A stretch of 64,000 bases of DNA from the NCBI GenBank assembly GCA_949752745.1, contig OX457026.1:73596742-73660741 (forward strand). Direction: 5' to 3'. The position numbers were made by a program, and so were the translations under genes. Positions within the stretch are counted from its first letter, which is position 1; every line of letters begins with the position of its first letter. Source of the stretch: Protula sp. h YS-2021 (taxonomy: Eukaryota > Annelida > Polychaeta > Sabellida > Serpulidae). The notes under the pieces were generated by a model, which had not been told where the DNA came from, searched no databases, and saw only the letters and a program-made list of their open reading frames with translations. Shown here in pieces: positions 21,534-34,600 of this stretch.

Positions 21534-23048
21534 ACGAAACGAAGCGAAACAAGATGGGGCTTCATATGGGGGATTTTCTTTTCTAAAGTTGTGAAGAAAT
21601 AATTTGATTTCATAATATATTAATATCATTGTATACATTTGCATTTCTTTTATCCCTACTACTTCAAAAAGTAGCATTTAAACCAATAAACCTAAACTGG
21701 GGTGGGGCTTAGGTAAGAAAAATTCCGTTTTCGTTTCGCAAACTACAATTACCGGTAGTGGGGGGGGGGGGAGTGGGTGGGCTTTGCGAAACAAAACGAA
21801 ACTGGATTTTTAAATAAAAAAAGGAACAATCAACGTATTTCTTCCAAAATGCTGTCTAAAACATAATTTAGCATAACTATTCAGCAGATTTACCTGCAGA
21901 TATGCTTTTCCAATTTTTTTTAATTTCAATTATTTTACACCTTACTAAGCCGCGGTGTCCCAAAATTACCCAAAAAATCCAATATGCTACGTTTCTATGC
22001 TGATATTGTCATATTATCTATTTGCGATAGAAGAAATACGAAGGAGACATGTGGATAACGACTTTCTAATTATTTTTGCTATGTTTAACAAGGGTTATTA
22101 TACATAAATTTGAATTACAGCGAGGTTAAATGTCAAAGAAACAAACATGGCTTCTGTATGAGCATCCTATCTGCTTTGGCATTCGACCCAAAAATATCAA
22201 AATGGAAGTGACCACAAAAGTTAAAAAAGAAATTCCTCAAAAAATTTTTTTTTCTTTTTGCATGTGAAAAAGAACGCGATGCTGACAGATTTCAGTATAT
22301 TCAGTATATCCACCTAACAACAAATTTTGACGAATCTGCAATGAACAGTTATATAGGTGTGCCGTGGAAAATAAATGCAGACCGACAGAAGGACCGACCG
22401 ATGGATGAAAATATTGATTTCTATATCTCCATGGGGTTAATAACAACTTCATGAATATATACTCTCATTTTTTATCTTTGTAACTATTGTTGTGATAAAC
22501 AGCATTAACGTTATTGTTCCTAAAAGGCTTTAAGCGATCTGTATTTGATTATTAATCGTGTTGTCAGCAATTTCTAACACGGTATACTGCGATAATATCG
22601 GTATTTAAATTACACGTTATAAGGTTTTGAAACAAAATCTGGGCGTCTTGACAAACTCGTTCAAATGCTTAAGGACTGCGTGAATTTGTCCACCAGTCCT
22701 TGGTCCGCCCTGGCTCACTTACAGTACCGAATTTAGCTAGTCCCTACACCACCCATATTATTCATTATTGATCGACTTGTTTCGTTCCTTTAACAAAGCA
22801 CAGTGAGCCCCCCCCCCCCCCCCCCCCCCCACCCATTAACTGTAATTTGCCAAACGGTTTTTTACCTTATCCCCACCCGAGTTTAGGTTTGATGGTTTAA
22901 CTGCCACTTTTTGACGTGCTGGAGGTGAAAGGAAATGCAAATATATACAATAACATTAAAATATTATGATAAAATCAAATTATTTCTTCACAACTTTAGA
23001 AAAGTAATTCCCCAAATGAGGCCCCATTTTGTTTCGTTTCGCAAACCA
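21534..23048. mobile_element. DNA transposon with ~240-bp inverted termini (TTTGCGAAACGAAAC)
   Basis: The left end (21534-21785) and right end (about 22808-23048) are imperfect reverse complements: TTTGCGAAACGAAAC tips, CTAAAGTTGTGAAGAAATAA, and CCTAAACT(G/C)GGGTGGGG near a poly-G (21759-21770) or poly-C (22809-22830) run. The 1-kb middle encodes nothing recognisable and contains a third TTTGCGAAACAAAACGAAAC at about 21783. It is a non-autonomous element; the superfamily is not assigned. Confidence 0.6.
22340..22445. repeat. fragment with ACGG-type run and CCATGGGG end
   Basis: GACCGACAGAAGGACCGACCG followed by ATATCTCCATGGGG resembles the 3' part of the pearl/HINE-like elements elsewhere in the window, without core repeats. 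Confidence 0.3.
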
Positions 23049-24195
23049 TAGCAAGAGAAAAATTCCACTCAGATTCATAAGATTAGTGAGATGTGACTGC
23101 AGTTAAATGCGGACTTCATCGCATAGCCAAATGAAGACTTAAGTGCAATTTGCAAGGCAAGTGTTTTTTTTTTTTTTTTTTACTTCTACTCAAGATTTTT
23201 TTTTTTTTTTTTTGGGGGGGGGGCAATTTATTCTACTGTCGGATATACATGTGTTATGATTTTGGTGTTGAGATTTTCACTACATTCTGTAAGAGTAGCA
23301 CGGCATATGCCGACGAATTTATTGTTATGTGTAATATAATAAGTGGGAATAAGGTTTGGCGCGAGAACTTTTGGCGTGAAAGTGTTGTGACGAAGCGTTT
23401 CATGTGAAGTGCGTTTGAGTAAGTCGGGCAGTATGGTTTTTTGTGCAATGAAACGTAGGGAATGCGATGTCATTACTTTCGAGTTTGTTTGAGATCGTTT
23501 CGTGAAATTTACCCCATTTTAAAATTTACTTACGTGTTAAGCATAGCGGATATCTCAGGAACTACACTTTGGAATTACAATTTTTATATAGGATATGATA
23601 GAGCTCATCGAGATGGGGAGGACGGTAGAAATTTCGGTTTTGAAACTTCCAGTTTCAATGGTTTTTGAGACAGGTAAAATTTTTGTGTTAGAAACAAACT
23701 TTTCATGTCAATTTCGGGTGGTTAAAGGGGACGGTTTTTGCAAACTAGCAAGTCATCGTGTAGAGAAACTTCCAAACGTTCTAAAAACACAGGTTTCTAG
23801 TTTACATGTGGCTTATAACATGTGATTTCGGAAAAGAATTTTCTCCATTGGTTTGTGTTGTACGCGCTATATACTTTTGATTGGTCGCATTTTTAATTAG
23901 CGGCTGCTGTTCTGCCAGCCTGTATGTAAGGAGCGCGGCCGCTGTATCCGTCAGCAGTTGATTTTTGGGAAACACGGAGGCCAAACGGCAGGTATGAGTC
24001 TAAGTGACCTGCTGGTGCGGCGTTTCAATGGTGCATTTGAATGAAAACTTGTATAAATCTAATAACAGGTTAGTTTTTTTCTAAATATCGATGAATCAAT
24101 TTGAAACGCATGTGGCCTTGAATAAAAGAAGAAGTGTAGAAAGTTACTTTGAGTAAACTAATGAAACGAGAAGCGATGTGCCTGTACCTTCGGAT
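23049..24195. other. non-coding; poly-T/poly-G tracts
   Basis: T tracts at 23164-23180 and 23197-23213, the second running into G8. No gene or RNA is recognised. Confidence 0.5.
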
Positions 24196-24419
24196 GTTAC
24201 CTTTTAAAAGATTTGTTATTAAATATAAATGAATGGTACTTTTACCATTCTATGATTCATAATTAATGAATGCAATTATTCACAGTTAACGGTTTTCAAT
24301 TACAGATTAATTTTATAATTGAAAACCATTAACTGTGAATGATTGCATTCATTAATGAATCACAGAATAGTAAAAGTACCTTTCATTTATATTTAATAAA
24401 AAATCTTTTAAAAGATAAC
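24196..24419. repeat. 224-bp near-perfect hairpin (foldback MITE)
   Basis: Arms of about 105 bp (24196-24303 and 24314-24419) are almost perfect reverse complements around a ~10-base loop. The arms start GTTACCTTTTAAAAGAT / ATCTTTTAAAAGATAAC and contain GGTTTTCAATTA / TAATTGAAAACC next to the loop. It would fold into a very stable stem in RNA or single-stranded DNA. It is probably a MITE. Confidence 0.75.
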
Positions 24420-25456
24420 GGTTTTGCTGAACGTTCAGTTCAGGGTATCTTGCGTGGTGAACATCATTGTAAATATACTTGCCCTGAAAATTTTCAGCAT
24501 ACTTTTCCTGGTTTATTTTTTATTAAATTCATTTTTATCATATTTTCATGGACATTTAACAAGATTCATGTAACAATAATAAATTAACAAGACCGTCAAG
24601 TGGCAATGCCTAGGTGCCGTCAGAGCAACAAAACACGAACTGGCACTGCCATTCTATAAAAATGCGGCGGACAATTTTAATTCTACTACTAAATATTTTA
24701 TGTATCCTCAAAATTGATGTCGTTCTGGGCGGCAAATTCTAGCTTGTGTTCATTCTGACATCATAGCTGAATAACATGCGAAGGTGCCTTAGTCATTTTC
24801 AGTATCTTTGCGTGGGCGTGAAGGCGCACTACCTACACAATGATGTTGTGGAAACGCACGTTAAAAACGTATAAACGAATGAAATGTGGTTATTGATGCT
24901 AACGCCCCCTTAGCCAGTCTAGAGTGTATTGACTGTGGTCCCGATGTGAAAATTTACACATATAACACATTTTTTTTGCTATTTCTCTCGGTCGACGACT
25001 GGAGGCAACTAAATGTGGTTATAATAAACAAAGTATTGTGTTTAATTTGCAGCAGTCAGGAAACTTACGTGTTTATTTCATGACTGCTTATGCGCGTATA
25101 AAGAAAGAGCAGCATTCTTGCACTACATGTGACAAGTAAATACGCCGTATTTCGTAGCTCCACCAGTGTCCTAAACGTCACGCTACGCATTGCTGAAACT
25201 GCGCAGTTTGCATCGTCGTGACGACATAGCGATGCAACTGAAATACATTAAAGAAAAAAAACGTATAGGTTATAATTATACGTAAATAAACAAATACAAA
25301 TAAAACTTCACGCACTTGCCTCTCAGGCTCGTGCTGCCAGGTTCCCTAAGCTAGAGTTTTATTGGGATCAGTGTGGTTAAGCATTATAGAGCATTTAACT
25401 AGACAAATCTATAAACTTAAACACTCCATAAGCGTGAAATATGATCACAGAGAATA
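24420..25456. other. non-coding, no feature seen
   Basis: Intergenic DNA between the hairpin MITE and the 3' end of the nucleotidyltransferase gene. No open frame with family resemblance. Confidence 0.45.
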
Positions 25457-25580
25457 CGACATTTAGCCGAGCGACATTTAACCATTTTGCCGAAAGTGGC
25501 ATCTACAACAAAATGTTAAAGGGTTAAAGGGCTCGCTCGGCGAATGTCGCTCCGCAAATTGTCACTCGGTTAAATGTCGG
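25457..25580. repeat. short MITE with CGACATTTA inverted ends
   Basis: Left: CGACATTTAGCCGAGCGACATTTAAC. Right: reverse complement of CGACATTTAACCGAGTGACA. Inner copies CGCTCGGCGAATGTCGCTC give the phrase several times. It lies just downstream of the stop codon of the minus-strand gene and may fall in its 3' UTR. Confidence 0.5.
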
Positions 25581-25616
25581 GATACCGATCACAGAAATAG
25601 CTAACATTCGATGTGA

Positions 25617-28600
25617 CTAGGTTTGGCCGTTCCAGCCTCGTATTTTCTTCATCCATTCCGTGAGGAATAAATGGTCGACATTTTCCGGGAGGCGGTGAGT
25701 TCTTTCTGCTAGCTGGCGTCTGACATGTTTTATTTCTAACTCTGCCTTTTTATACAACCGCTCACGGGATAGCTCTTCCTGCAAAAACAAAATGCAATGC
25801 TACACCAATCACCTAAAGTAAAAAAAATCTTAACTTCAACGTAATGTGTGTTTCTTTTTAATGACATTCTACAAGGCCTTCCTGTTTCCTTGATTATTTA
25901 GCGCTTGTTCAATATAAAAACACATAACCAATTAAAGTTTTATAACTTAAAATATAATTTGACACAAGTCACTGTCCCAAATCAATATACCTGTAATTAT
26001 TTTGTGTGTGTGTTGATTTTTTTTTTTTTCAAAATACTTCTTCACAGATTTTTATCGTTCCCTTTGACACAATAAGACATTTCTAGACAATCTTCCGTAT
26101 ATCGTTATTTCCTCGCAGATCAAAGGAAATTATAGTCCCAATGTCCCGGTATCTTTGCAAATATAGGGTTCGCAATCGAGCCCCGACCGAACGAGCCCCG
26201 ACCCAAAGAGATCGAGCCCCGAACCGAAACTTAGGGTATTTCGGTTATTATTATTATTTTTTTTTTTGCTCCATTTGAGTTTTCTTAGGAAAATTCACAG
26301 CATGTGTTTAGTAAGAACATGCATCTTGAGGTACAAACACTGCTGCTTTTCACAACAAGCGTTATGCACATAACAAGTGTCTTCTCACACACTCAACATG
26401 TACCGGGGATTAAGAAGTAGGTCGATGGAGAGTGATGCAACTGCAATTGGGAAGCCAATGGGAATGTATGCCTTGACAGTGTTAAAGATTACCATGCTGA
26501 GTAGCACACCTTATGTAAAGTGTTTCTCATTGGCTATTTATTTTTCGTTCCTTTTACATTATGACTATGACAGACAATACACCCAAAAGGCTTGCAAATA
26601 AAGGCAACCACTTCGTTTGGAAAGTGTGCCATTCTATGAAGTGACACTCATCTGTTGTTTGAGAGACTGAGCTTTTGGTTTTGGGCTTTATAAAATTATA
26701 AATGAAATGATGAAATCAATGTTCAGTCGCGGTAAACTAACATGAACATCAAACCGGAGTAAATGACGCGGGGTGGGGGGTCGGGGAGGGGCATGTCAGT
26801 GGAACAGAGGTGCTTAGCGGAGCAGCACAGAATGCTACACCGGTCCCTCCCGCCGTGGCGCCCGAAAACGCCACAAAGTGTCACTGCATATATTTTGCAT
26901 ATGTCATCAAACTTTAGAGCCTTAAAACCGGGCAGTCTACAAAGTGGATGAAAATTTGAGGCAGATTACAAAGTGGCTGACTGAACCAAGCAGTTTGCAA
27001 ACTGCTTGAAATGTTCAGGCACTTTGTAAATTGCCTGTATCATATATATATATGTTACAGTAAATCTGTGTAATCAGTAATTTCACGTAATTCCTAAAAC
27101 TCTTAGGGATTACGTGAAATTACTGTCGGGGCCAGGAATTACGCGAAATTCCTAAAATCTGCAGGAATTTCATGTAATAACTGAAACAGGAGGTCAGTAA
27201 TTACACGAAATTACTAAACTGTGAATTAAACAAAAACAATGTCTCCAATCGTTTAGATGTTATGCAGGGATGTTCCGAAGAGGTTCGCCTACCAGGCTAC
27301 AGGGTCCCCTCGTTAATTCGCCCTCGGTTAATTCGGTCCCTCGGCTAATTCGTACCAATTCCGTCGGTCCCGATTTTGGGACCCATTCACTTCTATGTAA
27401 AAGTACGAATTAACGAGGACTCGGATAATTCGTCCCAAAATTTACCCTCAATTTTGTTCTATTCCGGTCATTTATCAATGCAGAGCCATACAGATTAGGC
27501 ATGGCACACAGTTAACACAACACGTTACTCAGGCATCATGTGTAGCGAGATAAAGGGGTTACGTAATGCGCACCGTGGGGCAGTAATGATGGGGGTATAG
27601 AGATTATGATTGACGTGGTCTACTCAATACACCGAGTATCTTAGTGTGCACAGCGTTTTCACTGGCCACTAATCCGGAGCATTGTCTGTCACGTACTATG
27701 CAGCAGCTTAAGATGCCGTTTGTTTTCTGTGGACACTTCGCGCTCCGGAGCGTGTATATAAATTGTGAACAGTGGTCAAGCATTTCAGCTTTTAAAATGG
27801 CATCAAAACGAAAACACAGTGATTACACAAAGGACCTTAAGTTCAAAGTGTTAAAGCAAATAACGAGTGGCTCAAAAACTAGAACTCAAATATGACAGAA
27901 AGAGGTGCTCGAAAATTGGCGTTTTTTTTTTTTCGCGGTTCGCAAAAAACTGCCGAAATGGCGGAACTTTGAAGTTAGGCAAAAACTGGAATAAATGGCA
28001 GTAAATAACTGAATTGTCAAACCATTCATTTCTCTCAGTCTTTTTCAAAAAGTTATAAAATTTTAATCGAAAGTTTCTTAGGTGTTTCTCCACCTAGACT
28101 TTACTTTTTTTTTTTTTGCAAATGACAAAAAAATGCCGAAATGGTGGAATTTAAAATTTTTTTGTAAAATTGTGTAAAATGTCGGTAAATACGTGAGTCG
28201 TCTAAACCCAATCCCTCCAACATCCCGTTTCGTGTAGCTTCCACCCGGAAAAACTAGTTTTGTGTATTAAAATTATGAAAAAGTTACGTTCAGAAACAAA
28301 GTTCTTAATTTTTTGGCCTAACAGTATTCGTTTCGGAGTTTTTCTCTCTTTCCTTGTTTGGTAACTCGACTGGGTCATGTTGTTGGACATGCTTGTTTAA
28401 TAAACCTCAAGACTTGAATCAACACTGCAGTGATGAAATACATCCCTTCTGCCATGGTTTCAAATGCAGAATGCATGTCTTTGCTCAAATCAACTACAGA
28501 ATGCATGTCTTTACTCAAATCAACTACAGAATGAAAATCGAATACAAAATAAATGTCAAATCAAAACAAAGGCATCATGGTCAAATAGAGTTCTAACAAT

Positions 28601-31600
28601 GTTTCAAATACAGAAACACATGTCTTTACTGAAAGCAAATGCTGATATGAGGGACTCACGAGTGATCTTGGCTTTGTAACTTTGCAATTCGAGATGAAAG
28701 CAAAGGTCTCAATATGTAATTCCATCTCCAGCAAATGACACCAAATGTCACCTTGGGTGAGTGAGTTCACGAATTGCAATTCAAGATGAAAAAGGACTCA
28801 CCAAGGTCGAAATAATCTATGACAAGCTAAGTTCCTGTGAGCGTGTTCCTCCATTTTTTTACCGTTTAACTTAGTTCTACTTCCATTACGCATATTTACT
28901 AACTGATGTTTAGGAAATTTGTGAAATAAAACACCCTTGAAAACAGGAAATACGTGAAATTCCTGAAGATTTTAGGAATTTCGCGTAATTCCTGGCCCCG
29001 ACAGTAATTTCACGTAATTCCTAAAACTTTTAGTAATTACGCGAATTTACTGATTACACAGATTTACTGTAACATATATCGATTTTACGAACTCAATAGC
29101 CCATTTCTTGTGCAGACGTTTACTCTTCAAAACTGGTGGCACGCACAATTACAAACCTGTTAATAAATGTTTCCATTCAGTATACGCTGATAAATGTACA
29201 GATGGTAGGACAGGGCAGAGGTGGGGATGGCTAGTCAGGTGGTCGCTTGTTCTAAACGACCCGAGAAAAGCTCGGGACCCGCCAGCCCCAGCCGAAGGAA
29301 AAAATGCGCGCCCCGAACCGAAAATTTGGGCAGAATTGCGAAGCCTGCATTAGATCAAGACGCCAAGGAGAATAAGTCTTACAGTAAGAGGACCACGGCG
29401 TATTTTCATGATGAAGTCTTTTACAGCACCGCTGCACCTTACGGCAGGAATTTCACCTCTTAGAAAATACTCTAGACAGTGCAATTTGTGGAAAATCTGA
29501 AATAATATGCCACAGAAAGATATCGCAATCTGAAACCAAATATTAACTACATAATATATGGATTTTTCTGAATAAATATAGGTGAAGTATGTTTCACATT
29601 TTTTATTTAATTGCGGTCGCCCTACAAATAATCTTTCACAGTAATTTGAAATTTTGTGAAAGAAATGTAATATATTTAGCGACCTTCTCCCCCTCCCCCA
29701 CCCCAACTCAACAAACTGACATCGGCAAATCAACGTAAGGAACAGAAACCATCATGAATGTAGACAGACTGTGATTCAACCGTGGCTGACGTCTAACACA
29801 AACATACCTGATAGAACAGTTTTCTTTCCCTGGGTGCGTCTTTGTGCTTGCCGTTTTCAATCATATTCATATTATTTTTGATCAAGCCGAAATACTGAAG
29901 AATAGCTTTTTCCGTTAGAAAGAGGTATTTGTTTGCAACCAATTGCTGAAAGCAGAAAATCAAATCATAAATCCTCAATTATTTTGCGGATCTTTAAATA
30001 GCAACATCAAATATTGTTTTCAACAAGGAATCAGCTAAGGACTGAGGTATTTACACCCGGAATAAGAAATACCTATTAACACTCTCCAGAGGTCTTCGTG
30101 ATCTCGGGCTGTTAGTGTGTTTTATGCATGAACTAGAAATCAAACTTATTAGGCTAAGCCGTGTGCTCTCACCTTCCAAAGGGGGCTCATATATTCTAGG
30201 TTGTCAGAAAATGCTAACTGCAACAAAGAGAACACTAATTTCAATACAAACAACTTTTCACGTATTAACCAACCCAAAAGCTTTAAAAAAAACTTAGAAC
30301 ATTTTATTCCAAATTAGTTTGCCAAATTAGCTAAACATAAATCCACAAATAATATCATGAACATAATATTTCTTTATCTCACAAGCATTGCGAACATATT
30401 CACCACCCTGCATAGTTGTTTGTATCTTATTACGAAGCCATGAATGCAAAGTCACTTCGTAAATCCAGCAGTCAAATGACCGCTTTCTTATGCAGATCGA
30501 AAGGATGTTGTCTCGACATTGTTCGCGACGTCGATAATTGATCAATAATCTGCTGGGATGACCTATTACCTCAAGTATGACAACACTGCATTTCCACAGC
30601 ATTTCCACCAGCAATCGCGCCTCGTACGCGCCGTATTCAAAGCTCAGATGGGGGCCTCGCTTCTCAAAACTCTCCGATCTCTTCCGACAGCTTCCGAGCA
30701 CCTCCTGTAATTGCCCAACAATCGACCGTTTCAATATGTGCCGCCATGAAATATGGAAGTTCTTTCATCCATTATCTAAACAACAAGTACTTATTTTTTT
30801 AGCAAAAAGGAATGGCCATTCTGCTCGCATATTTCCAATATATTATGCTCCGTTTAAATCATAAACAATTGAGATACATCCATCGCCCCCCTCTCAAATA
30901 CTCTTTTAAGCGTCCAATCGAAAATTAAGTTTTAAAACTAGACCTACAGGGATTTGGATGATTCGGCCCTATACCGACTCGACCCTTAACCGATTCGGCC
31001 CTTTTTGGATGATTCGGCACCACATCCTTGGTTCGGCCCTTTACCGATTCGGCCCCTTTGGGTTGATACGTCACCACGTTTTATTATTATTGTTTTTTTT
31101 TTTTTTTTTGAGGAGCACGGGGTTTGGGGTAAAAATGAACTTCGGTCTTGTTCTGTTAATAAGAGAGGCCAGATAAAGGCTTGTATGTTGTGATGAAAGG
31201 TACAGCTGAACAATTCACATATGTAATTTGGGATCCCAGGTAAATAAAAGACAATAAGTCTGCCTTCAACCAGTCAGTCACTGCAATCATTTTTCACGTG
31301 CGACTTTTTTATAAACCCTTTTAAGATATGTTGACAGTGATTTCAAAAGAGCATTTAGAGTATAATTGAGGTTTATCGAGCGATTAACATCTTTACATGG
31401 GTCATCTTCTTCATATAAAAGACAAATATTCTTCTTTAAATTCGGTATGAAGTCAGATATTCAGAATTGCAATTAACTTACTTAATTTAAGATCTCCGGT
31501 GTATGAAATGCAATGCATGAAATTTAAATTGTAATTAAATGGTTCAACTGATCACAGTGTCGGATTATGGTAACTCCGTCTGTTATATGCAATTCATATT

Positions 31601-34600
31601 GTGTAGCATTGAATGGGGATCTCCCGTGTTTGTAATAAGCGGCGATAAATTACAAGTAGCACATAAGAGTGAATTAAAATGGATAACTGTCGTTCTTGTC
31701 ACAAAAGAAAAAACTTGCACCTGAGGGAAAATTACGGCGCTACCGCAGCAAAAAGTGCAACACCGTTGCCGCACAGATTTCCTCTTTGTGGGAAGAGTAC
31801 CAGAACGGCAAATATCGGCGTCCAAGCTGTTGAGGGCCGTGGGGCGGATTAACGGCCCAAATGAGTAGTTTATTCAAAATTTGGACAGTTAACTTGGTTT
31901 TCGAATTAATCGTTGTAAGGACATGTATTGTAGAGTTGTATAAATTGCTGCATTTTTGGCGTTATTTCACCACTGTTCCGTGTAAAATGTGGTGTGCAAC
32001 GAGTAAAACCTTAGCTTTACTGGGTAGCAACATGTTGTCATTCATTGGACATTGTTTTTTTATAAAGAAGTTACAAATGTCTGCAACGAGGTGTGTAAAA
32101 TATTGCGCGTTATAGGCTTTGAAGATCAATTTAAGGAACAAAAAAGGTGTGATTCATTTCTTTGAGGCAAGGCCAAAAAAAAAAATAAATAAATAAATAA
32201 AATAAAATAAAAAATTCAAAATGGGGGCCGAAACGTCCAAGTTGGGGCCGAAACGTCTTTCGTGAAGGGCCGAAATGGTACGGCCGAAATGGTAAAGGGC
32301 CGAAACGTCCAAAGACCGACCTACAACACAGAAACTAGAGCACTGTTCTTCCTTACCCTGGCCGGGTCGGCATAGATGACAATATAATCCACATCACTTT
32401 GTGGTGTATGCAAATCGTACAGGAAGCTGCCGGCCTGTGCAATCATGATGATGTTGGAGGGCTCCATCTTACCGACTTCCCCACCAATACGCGTCATCAG
32501 TGACGTCAGCTTGCCTTCCTCTTCACTCGAACCCTTGAAAACTGAGAAACAAATTTCATTTTGTATACATTGGTGCTAACTGAAAAAAATCCTAGTTTAA
32601 CTGCTTCAATTCCTATGCATTACACTTCGAACCATTTTACTTACAAACTAATTAATGAGCTTTTTTAATAATAAGAGCATCATACTGAAGATTAAAATTA
32701 TATCACTGCACAAAGAGCTCGCTCAGAATGGACAAATATTTTGCAGATGCGCCACTTGTATTTCATTTTTCGTCCCAAAAAAACATGCAAACTCACGATT
32801 GAGAGTGCATGTTTTCCTCTTTACACCCTACCTAAAAAAAAGCAAAGTTCGGAGTTTGGACTTCTATTACAGTATCGATCAGCGTCTGAATGGACAGTTT
32901 TAGCCCTGATTTCTAGGCATAGCTACCTAGCGGCTCAAGCGGCCTACAATCTGTCCGTGCGCTGAACAACTCCTCACTGATTACTTGCTCAACCGACTTT
33001 GGATTTGTGAACTTGTTGCCTATCCTGGTATCTAGATCCGTTTTCCAGGCCATCACCAGATCCAGCAGCTCTTCTTTGGTGACTTGTGACCCTTCCTCAT
33101 CTTCTTCATGCTATAGAATCCCAAAAAATGCACAGACTAAACTTCATTTTCTTCCAAGTTAGTAAACTGACCATAACCCCTAACCCCGAGAGGATTCGTT
33201 TATTAAAAAAAATTAATTACGAAATGAGCTTGAAAACGTGAAACCCTTAGCCTGATTTAACACAAAAAGATTTTTTATCTGGCACGAAAATGCTGAAAGT
33301 ATTTCACAGTATATATTCAACTACAATTCCTTTACAGGACTTATTATTTCATTGTGACAGTTCGACTTACTGCGTAGATCTGCTTTAGTTTTGTGAAGGC
33401 TTGCTGCGAGAATTCCCTCGTCTGCCCACCGCTTGTACTGGTGCCCCCCTCAAGGGCAGTCTCGCTGTGGCTCAGCAGGCTGAAATAAAACCAAACTCCA
33501 TATTCTAAATTAAAGAAAGAATACTTGAAATGGAAGTGTACACAGAAACTTGGTTAGAGCACTAACTCGTGCCCTGGAGTTACTTTCACTGAATAATCAA
33601 AAACTTTGCCGATTAATACGGGCAATGCTAGAGCACCTAAAACATACACGGCGCTTGGGAAAAGACATGCACTTAACAACATGTACTTTTTCAAAATCCT
33701 TCATAATTCACATTGAACACTGATAAAGAGATTTTGTGATAAACATGTGCGAAGTTACACAATATTTTTCCTAAAGATCCAAAAAAAATACCAAACCGTG
33801 TACGTGACTATCGCGATATATTTGAAACAGTGAGAAACTTTCAATAATCTGTGTATATGACTTCTTCAGATCATACAAACTATTTTTTGTCAGCATTAAA
33901 CTCTTGACACCCACTATAATGCACATGTTCATTTGAAACCTTCAAAGGTGATAGGTTAAAAAATTACTAAGCGGAGCAATAAAGCACTGCTCACTTAAAA
34001 GATTCACAAAATTCGTAGAGTGTGGCGCCATTTCTCAGACCCATGACTCCAGATTTCCGTTTTCGCGCCACTTTCCCAACAGCCTGACCTCTCGTCTGCT
34101 CCAAGTAGGCCCGTAGTTCTAGAGATGAAAACAGGGTATTGACCCTAGGAATCAGAACACTGAGATCCAAAGAAAAAAAAATAAGGAAATGATAAACAGT
34201 CGCCACCGCTGCATGTTACCGTTGATTAAGAAGTCACGGACGGTCATGTCTATATGGGTGAAAGGTGGTTAAGATCCAAATTCACTGTTGTAAAATACGA
34301 CTAAAATAATGCCACCAAATCAACATCACTTTATTAGTGATGTAACAAAACCGAGCTGAAGGCAGGAAAGGGTACCAAGGCTGTGCTTACTTAGAACGTT
34401 TGTGTCACTTCTTTGCACGCACTTTTGGAGTTTTTGCCATTCCTTGGATTGGTACATGACTTCAGAATCTGACATATTCAACGCGTTCACCAGTCGGACA
34501 TTTCCCTTCACAAGATAATGCGCCACGTGACCTAATTCTAAAGCAGTAAACCAGCCCTAGTGAAAACAAATAAACGAATTACACATTAGTGCACTGAAGA

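Larger units (their letters stand above)
27053..29074. mobile_element. 2-kb DNA transposon with ~135-bp TIRs (TGTTACAGTAAATC) in intron 13
   Basis: The left TIR (27053-27187) and right TIR (about 28945-29074, reversed) share TGTTACAGTAAATCTGTGTA and AATTACTGTCGGGGCCAGGA. Both repeat the word AATTACGYGAAATTCCTAAAA. Flanks are TATATATA, allowing a TA or TATA duplication. The inside holds a truncated pogo/Tigger element and two imperfect ~170-bp repeats (about 27925-28080 and 28110-28240) but no transposase of its own. Confidence 0.65.
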
